The translations under genes and the position numbers were made by a program. From the NCBI GenBank assembly GCA_019114925.1, contig DXEO01000005.1, positions 1 through 11,690 on the forward strand: a DNA stretch of 11,690 bases, written 5' to 3'. The notes beneath the pieces were generated by a model. That model ran no database searches. It had not been told where the DNA came from and worked only from the letters and a program-made list of their open reading frames with translations. Below, piece by piece: positions 1 to 8,407 of this stretch. The DNA comes from Candidatus Corynebacterium faecipullorum. Its GTDB lineage: Bacteria; Actinomycetota; Actinomycetes; Mycobacteriales; Mycobacteriaceae. The stretch's first letter is position 1. Each line of letters begins with the position of its first letter.

Positions 1-1790
1 AGGAAAAGAAGAACAGCCACGATGAGGCCCACGACGTACCACGGCCAGTCGAACCACTGCAGGTACTCACCCAGCGGCAAGTCCGGGTTATAGCGGCCGG
101 CCACCATGTAGGTCATCAGAGCAAGCACCACGAAAAGCACGATCCACATCGTGCGCAGCTTCCGGGTCAGCGCTTTGTTCTCCGCGTTGAAGTCACGCGC
201 CTGGAAGCTGTTGGCCAACTCCTGCAGTTCGCGCGCCTTGGCGTGGGCGTCGCGGTACTTCTGCTGGGCGTGTCCCAGCTTCTCCCACAGGCCTTGGCCC
301 ACCTTCCACGCGAAGGTGGTGCTGTTCTTCGCTCGCCAGGAGGCGAACTCGTGCTTCTTCCGGCTGACAGCCTCGTTGCGGGTCTGTTGACTGGTGTACT
401 CGATATCGGCGGCAAAACGCTCGGCACCCACCGGATCGAAAGGCGCGACGGTTGCTTGGGACTCGTGCGTATAGCCCAACGTACTGGTCATGAGCGGGTG
501 GAAGCCCTCAAAAGAAGCGCTGACATCCTGCACGGACTGGCCACCGTATTGCACGATGTACATGTTGCCCTGGTTATTGCGCAGCCCCTTGGTATCGATG
601 CTGTCGCGCCAGGATCCGTCGACAAGCCCCAGCGCATAATCGTGATAGGCCTCCCACGTGCGCGAGAGCTGCGGTTCCTGGCCCAAGGAGAACTGCTGCT
701 CGCGAGCGACCCGCATGGTGTGCTCACTGGCTTGGCGCAGCTCGTCGACGCTCGTCGCGCCGCTGCCCTTGCCGGAGTGCCCGGCCAAGACGACCTCCAC
801 GCTGGAGTCCGCACCGTAGAGCATCTTCTGCAGGAAGGTAGCCGCGTTCTTGTTCATTGCTCCGCGCTGGCCCTCGACCCAATCCTGCGGCTTGCCCACC
901 ACGGTAGACCAGTACAAACGCAAGTTATCCTTCAGCGCCGCCCAGCCGCTGACCTTGTGGGACTGCAGCTCCTCATAAGCGGTCGGAGCGCTCACCAACG
1001 GGGAAATCTCCTGGTTGATGAACATCTGAGCGCACTGATCCGTCAGCTGCTCCGGATTGGCGAAGTGCACGGCGCGGGAAATGTTATTGACCTGCGGCTG
1101 CGGTAGGCGCTGGCCGGGATCGAAGACGGCCTTCCTGACCTTGTCCTCGATATCACCGGCATCGATGGTGCGGTGGAAGGCGCGCACTAAACGGAAGCGC
1201 TGCCGGTCACCGGTCTCAATGACGCGATGCGTATCCGGATCCAGCACTGCCGGCTCGGGCATGCCGCGCCACAGACCGAAGATGCTGGCTACGGCTGGGG
1301 CCGCAAACTGTGCAAGCTCGAAGCCGTCTGCGGTGCGCTTGATCGGGCGAATACGCGACGAAGCCGGGGTTCCACCCTCCTCTGGGGAGAGCACGAGGTT
1401 GCTCCACCCCTGCAGCGGAGCGATGTCCACGCTCTCGCGTGGTAGGGCTGACAGCAGCAGGCGCACGCGCAGGTTGGAGGCCTGAATCAGGCGCTGGTCG
1501 ACGGCCCCGACCCACTCCGTGAGCTTGGCGACATCCTGCGGTTGTTCCGTATCCATCGGGTCAATGGTGGCGAGGAGGACATCCCCGCTGAAGCTGCGGA
1601 GGGCATCGTCGAGCGTCGACAAGCGCGCCGTGCCCTCCTCCGTGAAGGAGCGCACAACGGCCCCGTTGGTGGGGTGGGCATAGTCAACCCAGAGGAAGTC
1701 CTGCAGGAGGCCAACCGCACGCAAATCGCTAAGGCGCGAGCGGATGTCATCCGCGGTGGCGCCGTGTCCGAAAAAGATTACGTTCGTCAT
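1..1790 (-). CDS. Large membrane-anchored protein of unknown function, fourth gene of the tubulin-like/vWA operon (3' end outside window)
   Basis: A reading frame with no stop runs from an ATG at 1788-1790 to the left edge, giving at least 596 residues; the C-terminus lies outside the window. The start overlaps the stop of the tubulin-like gene (TAATG) and has no Shine-Dalgarno sequence in the preceding 20 bases, which suggests translational coupling. The first ~500 residues are soluble-looking, with a beta-strand/glycine start (VIFFGHGATADD) and a second glycine loop at about 336-344 (AGHSGKGSG) after a hydrophobic strand. Residues ~500-545 are charged and probably helical (coiled-coil-like). 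A TM segment follows at 548-565 and a second starts near 585 and is cut by the window edge. I do not recognise the family. The glycine loops vaguely resemble those of the tubulin superfamily but do not match well. Context suggests a membrane partner of the tubulin-like protein. The coding frame is certain in my reading; the function is unknown. Confidence 0.9.
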   Translation of the reverse strand, partial: MTNVIFFGHGATADDIRSRLSDLRAVGLLQDFLWVDYAHPTNGAVVRSFTEEGTARLSTLDDALRSFSGDVLLATIDPMDTEQPQDVAKLTEWVGAVDQRLIQASNLRVRLLLSALPRESVDIAPLQGWSNLVLSPEEGGTPASSRIRPIKRTADGFELAQFAAPAVASIFGLWRGMPEPAVLDPDTHRVIETGDRQRFRLVRAFHRTIDAGDIEDKVRKAVFDPGQRLPQPQVNNISRAVHFANPEQLTDQCAQMFINQEISPLVSAPTAYEELQSHKVSGWAALKDNLRLYWSTVVGKPQDWVEGQRGAMNKNAATFLQKMLYGADSSVEVVLAGHSGKGSGATSVDELRQASEHTMRVAREQQFSLGQEPQLSRTWEAYHDYALGLVDGSWRDSIDTKGLRNNQGNMYIVQYGGQSVQDVSASFEGFHPLMTSTLGYTHESQATVAPFDPVGAERFAADIEYTSQQTRNEAVSRKKHEFASWRAKNSTTFAWKVGQGLWEKLGHAQQKYRDAHAKARELQELANSFQARDFNAENKALTRKLRTMWIVLFVVLALMTYMVAGRYNPDLPLGEYLQWFDWPWYVVGLIVAVLLF

Positions 1791-4700
1791 TAGAAGGTGT
1801 CATCCAGGTCGTTGAGGTTGAATTCCGGTGCGACGTCCTGGCCAAAGCCGGAATCGGAGCTGCGTGCCTGCGGGGCAGGCTGGGCGACGGGATTCTCCGC
1901 CACAGTCTTGGCCTGGTTCAGGTAGTTGCGGATAACCGGAACTACCTCGATGACATCCAGCGCCAAGTCACGGTAGTACGGCGTTATCGAGGCAACTTCG
2001 CGGGAACGGATCTCAGCGAAAGGCTTTTCCTTCCGGCCCTGTCCCGGCAAGGAATTGGTGTGGCCCGGCACAAAGTGATCTGCGCCGCGGGTGAACTTAT
2101 CCAGCTCCTCCACGAAGGATTCGTAGCGGTCCTGGATAGAGGTACCCATAACACCACGGTTCGGAGCTTCACCGGATGCCAAGAACTGCGCGAGGCGGTG
2201 AACCACCGGGTGCGTGGCCGCACCGGAGTGGGCGAAGTCCAGGCCATCGTCGAAAAGCCCACGCAGAAGCTGGTACGGGTAAAGCGAGGAAGCAAATCCG
2301 TAGCGCCCGGTTTCCTGCACCTTCGCGTAGGCGATGAAGATGGACTCCAGAACCGAAGGCATCCAGTCGGACTTCTTGATCATGCGGCGCGGCGAGATAA
2401 GCAGCGGATCCGGGAAATCAACCCAGCCATTCACGCCACCATCCGTGTCATCGAAGATGTGGGCTGCCGCATTGGCTGCATCGGCGTTGGAAATGTAGAC
2501 GCGGCCGGTAATGCGTCCGATGATCCAGCCCGCCACCATGGCCTGGCGCTCCGTCTTCGTCAGCGGCAGGGCTGCCGGCAACGGACGGGTGCGGCGCTCT
2601 GACCACCAGGAACCATCGAAGTTGTCCTGCTTCTCGATGTCCTTGGCGATGTAGTTGAACATCGAAGAAAAGACGATCGGCGAGTAGTTGGGGTAGGAAC
2701 CGAAGATCTCGATGTGCTGAACGTGGTCCGACATGTTCAGCGAGTTGCGCAGAGCCACCGTGGAAGGCCCGTCAATCTCCGGACGGCTGAGCACCGACTC
2801 CAGCTGGGAGGCAATGCCAGTTTCTGCAGAGCCGAGCTCCGCAAACGGGATATCGGAGAAGGAGTAGGTGTACTGCACGGACTTGCCGTGAATGCGCTGC
2901 ACCATGTCATCGTTAACGGCGGCCAGCGGGCGGGCATAGCTCAGAGCCAGCTGGAAAGCCTCGATGAAGCGGCGCTGGCGTTCTGCGTGCTCGACCTCGT
3001 TGATGTCCGGGGTAAGAGTGAGGTAGCGGCGCAGATCCACCGAGTTGAACTTCTGGAACTCATAGTCACGGCGGTTAATCCACTGGCGCGAGCGCTCCAG
3101 AAGATCAGTCGGGCGGATCTTGGCGTGGTAGTGCGCGCGCTGGGATTCGCGGGACTCACCACTTTGCGGATGGCGCGAGAGGTACTTGGACACCCAGCCA
3201 GCACGGTTGGAGTAGGCATCGTTGGTGCGCTTCTGCGGGGCCAGGGTGTCATTCGGCGCCTGGGCCGCATCGAGCGACTCCCATTCACCGCGGATGACCG
3301 CACGCACCGCAAAAGGATAAGCCTGTTCGTAGTTGGTGACATCCGAGGTGGACTGCTGGCCCTGGATGGTACGCAGCATCTGGTCCCGGTAGTCCGAGAT
3401 GAAGGTGTTGACGTCGGTCAGCATGATCTCGTTCTCGGCACCCTTGAAACGGGTTTCCACAACCTCATCGAGCTCCGTCGGCCACGAATTAACTTCGTCA
3501 GTGCGGACGTCCGCCAGCTTATTGGTCTCCGGGCGCTTCGACACGGCTTTCTCCAGCACCGCGTGGGCATCCCCCAACTCGCGCTTGAGGTGGAAGAGGT
3601 TCTCATCGGCGTAGTCCTGCAGGACATCCTTGAGCAGACGCGCGATGGCCATGAGCGCGTAGTTGTAGAACTGATTGAAGTACAGGTTCGTCAAAGCGTT
3701 AACGGTGGGAGTCGGATCCGTCATCTGCCCCTTACCGGTCAGCGGACTAAGGATAGGATCCGCGCCTTCTGGCTTCGCCAGCACGCGAGTGTTCTGGTAG
3801 TAGCCGGACCACTCATCCAAGCACGGCAGGAGACCGTCGGAATTGGTGAGCACGTCCGTGAGCTTGGAGAGCATCTCACGCACATAGGGCACACCCACCG
3901 CGGCGAGCTCAGACTCCACGGTGGCGAGGACACCATCGCTGAGGAAGTTGGCGTAGCGGTAAACAATGTCATACGCAGCATTGTTCAGAACCGATGCGAT
4001 GGCCTGCTCATTGCGAGGATCTGCCATGTTGCCTTCAAACTCTTCGCGCCATTCGTTGACGTTGCGGCCCTGCCCCACCGGAATGAAGTTCTGCAGGTGC
4101 TTCGCGGCACTGTCCGCGGCCTGCTGGGCCTGGCCACCGAACACGCTGTTGAGCCAGTTCCAGACGCTGCTGCTATCGATCTGTCTGCCCTGCGCCCAGG
4201 AAGGATCAAGCGTCATAGCGCTAAAGGCGTTGGGCAGACGCTCCTCCAGCTTCTTAGCAATCTGCATCTCACCGGCCTCAGGGTTCTGCGGGTCGAGGTG
4301 CCCGTTAAAGAGGCGCTCGAAGGCGCTGCGGGCAAGACGCTGGGAAGAGTATTCGGCGAAGCGATCGCGGCCCATCGATACCTGGGCATAACCCAGTGAA
4401 CCCCAGGGTAGGCGACCCCACGGTGTGCCGTCCGGGCGATCCCAACCGAAGAAACGACGGCCGCCGTCACCGGCCGGAGTGTTAGTCAGCGCGTAGGACA
4501 CGAGGTTATCGCTGGCCTTGGTGGAAGCCATCAACCCCGCCAACGCGCGGCCCAGGCCGCGATAGATGGACATGGCGGAACCATCGCCGAAGCGAGCGCT
4601 GGTGGTGCCCATCTTGGAACCGATGGGGAAAATACGGCCAAAGGTCTGCCCCTCCGGCGGGGTGCCCATGTCAAAGGCCTCGAAGATGGCGCGGTCATGC

Positions 4701-5455
4701 TCATAGGCGTTGCCCATCTGTGCGGCGACAACCTCACCGAACATAGCCAGCGAGTTCGGCCACGCGCCAGCCATATCATCCGCCTTGTTATCGGCGAAGA
4801 TCTCCGGGGTGTACATGAAGATGAGGGTGCCCTGCGGGTTCACGTTCGGAATAGTGGTGAGCACACGGCACACATCCAAGAACATCGAGGCGCCCGCGCC
4901 ACCCGCCATGGAGGAGACAACGAGGACAACCGGCTGGGAATCACCGGTATCGGTGTCCAGCTTGGTCTGCTTGTAGTTGAGGCGGTTGAGCTCCTGGATT
5001 GCCTCCTGCGTGAACATCTCATCCACCGCTTCCTTGAGCGACTGGCGGATCTTCTTGAGATTCGGCAGGGTCAGCATACGGCCAATCGCGCGGTATTGGC
5101 CGGCGCCGTCAGCCAGCTTCACGTCATTGGTGGAGGGATTGCGCGTGGCCCACGTTGCGATCTCACCGAGCTTGCCGGCACGGCCCAGGATGCTGGACAC
5201 GCCCTCATCGAAGGTGTTGTAGTTCTGGCGGGCACCAATACCCACGTAGTGGCCGCCGTTCTGGGTAACATTCGGCAGCTTCTGCGGGCCCGCTTCCTCC
5301 TCGAGCGGCACATCGATGTTGACGAACTGCCAGGCCTTGGGCAGCTCAGTCATGTCCGGGTCGATGTTACGCAACTCAGCCTTGAGCTGGTCCATCATGA
5401 ACGCCAGCGTCTTGGCGCCGGAGCCACCGCAACCGACGACGAGGAACTTCTTCAT
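1790..5455 (-). CDS. Tubulin/FtsZ-superfamily protein (Tubulin_2-like), 1221 aa
   Basis: The N-terminus is a Rossmann-like strand and glycine loop (FLVVGCGGSG, residues 4-13), then a FVNIDV segment (44-49), a GAGQYRAIGR stretch (117-126) typical of large tubulin-like proteins, and the tubulin-signature loop SSMAGGAGAS at 181-190 after a hydrophobic strand. These point to a GTP-binding tubulin fold in the first ~330 residues. The remaining ~900 residues are soluble, mostly helical in appearance and not recognised; no TM segment is seen. The protein is almost three times FtsZ length. The signature loop is degenerate: the usual GGTG[SA]G reads GGAGAS, so the Thr and last Gly are changed and GTPase activity is uncertain. 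The C-terminus is a short linker with GFGQ (1203-1206) and an acidic end (NLNDLDDTF). ATG at 5455 has a GAAAGG ribosome site 9 bases upstream. It is probably a cytoplasmic polymer or scaffold acting with the flanking membrane proteins. Identity to the superfamily is fairly sure; cellular role unknown. Confidence 0.85.
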   Translation of the reverse strand: MKKFLVVGCGGSGAKTLAFMMDQLKAELRNIDPDMTELPKAWQFVNIDVPLEEEAGPQKLPNVTQNGGHYVGIGARQNYNTFDEGVSSILGRAGKLGEIATWATRNPSTNDVKLADGAGQYRAIGRMLTLPNLKKIRQSLKEAVDEMFTQEAIQELNRLNYKQTKLDTDTGDSQPVVLVVSSMAGGAGASMFLDVCRVLTTIPNVNPQGTLIFMYTPEIFADNKADDMAGAWPNSLAMFGEVVAAQMGNAYEHDRAIFEAFDMGTPPEGQTFGRIFPIGSKMGTTSARFGDGSAMSIYRGLGRALAGLMASTKASDNLVSYALTNTPAGDGGRRFFGWDRPDGTPWGRLPWGSLGYAQVSMGRDRFAEYSSQRLARSAFERLFNGHLDPQNPEAGEMQIAKKLEERLPNAFSAMTLDPSWAQGRQIDSSSVWNWLNSVFGGQAQQAADSAAKHLQNFIPVGQGRNVNEWREEFEGNMADPRNEQAIASVLNNAAYDIVYRYANFLSDGVLATVESELAAVGVPYVREMLSKLTDVLTNSDGLLPCLDEWSGYYQNTRVLAKPEGADPILSPLTGKGQMTDPTPTVNALTNLYFNQFYNYALMAIARLLKDVLQDYADENLFHLKRELGDAHAVLEKAVSKRPETNKLADVRTDEVNSWPTELDEVVETRFKGAENEIMLTDVNTFISDYRDQMLRTIQGQQSTSDVTNYEQAYPFAVRAVIRGEWESLDAAQAPNDTLAPQKRTNDAYSNRAGWVSKYLSRHPQSGESRESQRAHYHAKIRPTDLLERSRQWINRRDYEFQKFNSVDLRRYLTLTPDINEVEHAERQRRFIEAFQLALSYARPLAAVNDDMVQRIHGKSVQYTYSFSDIPFAELGSAETGIASQLESVLSRPEIDGPSTVALRNSLNMSDHVQHIEIFGSYPNYSPIVFSSMFNYIAKDIEKQDNFDGSWWSERRTRPLPAALPLTKTERQAMVAGWIIGRITGRVYISNADAANAAAHIFDDTDGGVNGWVDFPDPLLISPRRMIKKSDWMPSVLESIFIAYAKVQETGRYGFASSLYPYQLLRGLFDDGLDFAHSGAATHPVVHRLAQFLASGEAPNRGVMGTSIQDRYESFVEELDKFTRGADHFVPGHTNSLPGQGRKEKPFAEIRSREVASITPYYRDLALDVIEVVPVIRNYLNQAKTVAENPVAQPAPQARSSDSGFGQDVAPEFNLNDLDDTF

Positions 5456-5464
5456 CTTTAACTA

Positions 5465-5470
5465 CCTTTC
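5465..5470 (-). promoter_or_regulatory. Ribosome binding site of the tubulin-like gene
   Basis: GAAAGG on the minus strand lies 9 bases before the ATG at 5455. It fixes the start at MKKFLVVG and shows that this gene has its own initiation site, unlike the genes on either side of the TAATG junctions in the operon. Confidence 0.7.
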
Positions 5471-5521
5471 GAGGGGTTCGCTTCTGTGCTGTGTATGGCT
5501 GTTGTGTGCTGCTCTGTCGGC

Positions 5522-8407
5522 TTAGCCCCGGGAGCCAAATCCCGGGGCTGGGGGTCGGCCACCGTTGTCACCAGGGTTACCAGGATTGTCTGGGCGCTGC
5601 TGGCCCGGTTGGCCGAAGCTCGGGCCGCCGCCGAAACCAGATCCACCACCAAAGTGTGGTGCTCCGCCGAAGCCGGGGCGTCCCGACTCATCAGCGCGAC
5701 CTGGCTGGTTCTGAGGTGACGGCCCGGAAGGCTGGGACTGGCCGAAACCGCCAGGTTGCGGCGCCTGCTGGTGCCCACCCGGGTGGGGAGCGCCCTGCTG
5801 CGGTCCACGTTGCGGCGGCGGACCGCTCGGCGGCTGGGATCCAGGCTGGTTCTGCTGGACCGGCTGCCCCGGTTGGCCTGCCTGCGGCGGCGTCTGTGCC
5901 TTCTCAGCCTTTTCGGCTGGGAATTCGACTTGGTCAAAGAGCTGCAGGGCCTGGCGGCCGATCTCCTTCGACATCTCGTCGTACGCGCTGGCCCGCGCCA
6001 ACGTATCGATGGTCATGACAATCTCGCCGGAATCGCGGTCCTTCTTATTGCCGATGAAGAACCACGTATTCTGCACCGCAAGCGGCAACACTGCCCGGTA
6101 ACCGGACTTCTTGCCCTTGCCGGAGATAGTGCCATCGCGCTGAACCTCCACGTGCGCGGCAGTGAAGGGGCTCAGCCCCATCTTTACCTTGGCGTCATTG
6201 CTGCCCAAGCGGGCAGAACGTGCAGAGGCTTTCACCGGAACGGCACCTTGGAACTCATCCTTGGACACCGCAAACGGGCGGCCAGTATCAGTACGCACGA
6301 GGTTCGCACCATCACGGCGCACCGGGATGGTCTTCGCAAACATACGGGGCTTTTCCGGAATGCGGCCGCTAAACCACTTCATGAAGTACAGAATGGTCAG
6401 CGGAATCAGCAGTGCTAGCAGTACCGCCAGGACAAAGGAGAGGCCAAAAGCGGACTTGCTCAAAGGTGCGGTCATGGAACCCTGCAGCGTCAGCGGCAAC
6501 TCCATCTGCTGGTTGTCCTCAGCAGACTGCAAGTTAATGACCGGCTCCACGCGCAGTGGTCCATCCGCCATCTCTTCAACGCTGAGAGTTACCGGGATGG
6601 TCGCCTTCTCATCCTTGGAGAGCTCGAGTGCGGAATCTTCCGAGTTGTGCTTGGAGCTTACTGCAACGGAAGGCACCCCCGCGGGAAGCATTCCGCCATC
6701 AGAATCCATGGTCTGGTCTGCTACCCACACCTTGCCGGGGCCGGTCACGGGAACGTCGACGGTAATCTCTTTCTCCGTCATGGTGATTGTCTGCGCGGAG
6801 CCCACCGTCGGCATGTTGACCGGGGTAACGGTCAGCGGCGTTTCCGCGTTGATGGGGTCCAGCTTCGAGCCCGGGCGCTCACCGGTTTCTTTAGTGGTGA
6901 TCTCCACACGGGTTCGCAACTGACCGGATGCCGCGTTTTCCACCTTGTCGAGCGGAATATCTACCTGCTGCCCATCGGTGATCGGTGCATTCTCTACGAG
7001 GGTGACCGGGGAGCCGTCCTCTGGTAGGAACTCCGCGTAGAGGGTGCCCTCACCCTCTAGCGCACGGGGCTCACCTTTGCCATCGACCAGCTGTCCCTTC
7101 AGGATCTGGTCAGAGTTGATGCCGCCTTCTACCTTGGCTCCGTCTGCCGTCTTGAGGTCCAGGTTAAGGCCCGGCACCATAACGACGGAAGCGAGGTATT
7201 CGCCGTCCGTGCCCTCAGCCACCTTGTAACCAAAAGTCCAGGCACCTTCCCAGGTATCGCCATCCTTTTCCATGGCGATATCAACCATACCCGGCAGCTT
7301 GTTGTTCTCCGTCACGGAGACCTTCGCGCCGGCGACGCTCGTAGTATCGGGTGTGAGCTCCACGGTTTCGCCATCGGGACCAGTCAGGGTCGGGATGAGG
7401 TCTCCTTCACCCACCGAGTTCTTCGGCACCGCGGACAAACGCACAGGGGACACGGAGTTATCAAGGACGAAATCAAACTGGTCCTTGAAGTTACCGCCCT
7501 TGGTTACACCACCCGAGGTAGGGATGAGGTTACGGAAGGCCGCGAACAGCGCTGCTGGGTCTTCACCCGCGTCAAAGAATGCACCGTTCGGGGCACCCTG
7601 GCCGCAGTCTTCACCCTCCGCCATGCGGGTGAGCTGGCGGACCTGATCCTGGGCTTCCGCAGCTGGCACAAGACCCACGTTAAAGAGGCGGATATTGGAG
7701 TTACGGAACGCGGTGATAGAGGAATTAACCTCACACAGCTTGTCCTGCGCGCTCTGAAGATCGTTGGCCTCGGCGTCGGTGTAATACTTACCATCGGTAA
7801 AGAACACGATGCCGCGGCAGCCACTGCCTTGGTGGGAAGCGAGTTCCTTCAACGCACCTTTGTAGGCCGCGCCATAGTTGGTTTCTAGATCCGCAACGCG
7901 GTCCTCCTTGCGGAACTTATCCAGTTCACCCTGCAGGGCATCAGCGTTACCGGAGACATTGGTCCACCCGCCATACTCGGCAGGATCGCTGTAATAGTCG
8001 GATCCGAAGCCAGCGAGTTTCACGTTAATGTCTGCGCCGTTGTCTTCCCCGAGGTTGGCCAGCTGCTTCACGATGTCCGCCGTGGCATCAACGCGGAAGG
8101 CATCGGCATCCGTCGGCTGCGAGCCCTCATAGCCCACCAAGGACGCTGATTGGTCCAGAACGAAAAGCAGGTCTGCTGATTTCTCGCGAGCTATACAGGA
8201 ACCGAAATCGGAGAGGTTCTTTTGTGAGACTTCTGAGAGCGCGGATTCGGAGCCGATTCCCTCAGGGTGCTCTTCCGGCTGCGCCTCCGGGGCCTCCGGA
8301 GCTTCCGGGGGCGGCGGAGCGTCCTGCGCTACCGCTCCCAAGCTGCCACCGAACCCAGCGATTGCCATCGCAGCGGATAAAGCAAGTACTCGTGTGAACT
8401 TCTTCAT
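5522..8407 (-). CDS. Secreted/membrane-anchored vWA-domain protein with cytoplasmic Gly/Pro/Phe-rich tail, 961 aa
   Basis: The N-terminus is a signal peptide (KK, hydrophobic stretch, likely cleavage after AVA at 25-27) followed by a Pro/Glu-rich spacer (31-50). Residues ~75-300 form a vWA domain with an intact metal-ion site: DQSAS (85-89) in FVLDQSAS, T177 in ETNYGA and D205 in FFTDG. Cysteines 71, 197, 225 and 268 could form disulfides outside the cell. Residues ~300-650 look like beta-rich extracellular modules. One TM segment spans ~654-675, followed by a basic stop-transfer region and a cytoplasmic part: a folded segment (~690-830), then ~125 residues of Pro/Gln/Gly with GFG motifs (837-961). 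The expected topology is vWA outside and tail inside. The start overlaps the stop of the preceding gene (TAATG); the nearest purine-rich ribosome-like site is unusually far upstream, so translation is probably coupled. vWA domains with an intact site usually bind protein ligands through Mg2+. Ligand and role are unknown; a surface receptor or adhesin linked to the neighbouring tubulin-like protein is my inference. Confidence 0.9.
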   Translation of the reverse strand: MKKFTRVLALSAAMAIAGFGGSLGAVAQDAPPPPEAPEAPEAQPEEHPEGIGSESALSEVSQKNLSDFGSCIAREKSADLLFVLDQSASLVGYEGSQPTDADAFRVDATADIVKQLANLGEDNGADINVKLAGFGSDYYSDPAEYGGWTNVSGNADALQGELDKFRKEDRVADLETNYGAAYKGALKELASHQGSGCRGIVFFTDGKYYTDAEANDLQSAQDKLCEVNSSITAFRNSNIRLFNVGLVPAAEAQDQVRQLTRMAEGEDCGQGAPNGAFFDAGEDPAALFAAFRNLIPTSGGVTKGGNFKDQFDFVLDNSVSPVRLSAVPKNSVGEGDLIPTLTGPDGETVELTPDTTSVAGAKVSVTENNKLPGMVDIAMEKDGDTWEGAWTFGYKVAEGTDGEYLASVVMVPGLNLDLKTADGAKVEGGINSDQILKGQLVDGKGEPRALEGEGTLYAEFLPEDGSPVTLVENAPITDGQQVDIPLDKVENAASGQLRTRVEITTKETGERPGSKLDPINAETPLTVTPVNMPTVGSAQTITMTEKEITVDVPVTGPGKVWVADQTMDSDGGMLPAGVPSVAVSSKHNSEDSALELSKDEKATIPVTLSVEEMADGPLRVEPVINLQSAEDNQQMELPLTLQGSMTAPLSKSAFGLSFVLAVLLALLIPLTILYFMKWFSGRIPEKPRMFAKTIPVRRDGANLVRTDTGRPFAVSKDEFQGAVPVKASARSARLGSNDAKVKMGLSPFTAAHVEVQRDGTISGKGKKSGYRAVLPLAVQNTWFFIGNKKDRDSGEIVMTIDTLARASAYDEMSKEIGRQALQLFDQVEFPAEKAEKAQTPPQAGQPGQPVQQNQPGSQPPSGPPPQRGPQQGAPHPGGHQQAPQPGGFGQSQPSGPSPQNQPGRADESGRPGFGGAPHFGGGSGFGGGPSFGQPGQQRPDNPGNPGDNGGRPPAPGFGSRG
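5524..5549 (-). repeat. Perfect 10-bp inverted repeat at the 3' end of the vWA gene
   Basis: AGCCCCGGGA and TCCCGGGGCT are exact reverse complements separated by six bases. In the minus-strand transcript they form a very G+C-rich hairpin covering the last codons and reaching into the stop codon of the vWA gene. No T-run follows, so it is not a classical intrinsic terminator. It could be a processing or stability element, or a partial terminator between the vWA and tubulin-like genes. The structure is seen directly; the role is inferred. Confidence 0.7.

Noticed and set aside
750..785. Walker A motif (AGHSGKGSG) in the fourth operon protein
   Set aside because: The Lys and Gly are not in the GxxxxGK[ST] order and no Walker B could be placed; kept only as a weak structural hint.
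243..1106. Plus-strand open frame of 287 codons near the left edge
   Set aside because: The minus frame is open from 1790 to the edge, is coupled to the upstream gene and ends in clear TM segments; the plus frame is an antisense shadow.
2714..4399. Long plus-strand open frame of 561 codons opposite the tubulin-like gene
   Set aside because: It mirrors the codon bias of the minus-strand gene, has no recognisable domain, and the minus frame carries clear tubulin motifs and continuous coding.
4697..5461. Plus-strand open frame of 254 codons opposite the start of the tubulin-like gene
   Set aside because: It is antisense to the best-supported motifs in the window (GCGGSG and GGAGAS loops) and shows no protein features of its own.
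5524..5549. Intrinsic terminator after the vWA gene
   Set aside because: The stem is strong but no T-run follows, and the next gene is on the same strand with a matching function; recorded as an inverted repeat instead.
5444..8407. Identical first 12 bases (MKKF) of the vWA and tubulin-like genes
   Set aside because: A short common start sequence; similarity ends immediately afterwards, so there is no sign of duplication.
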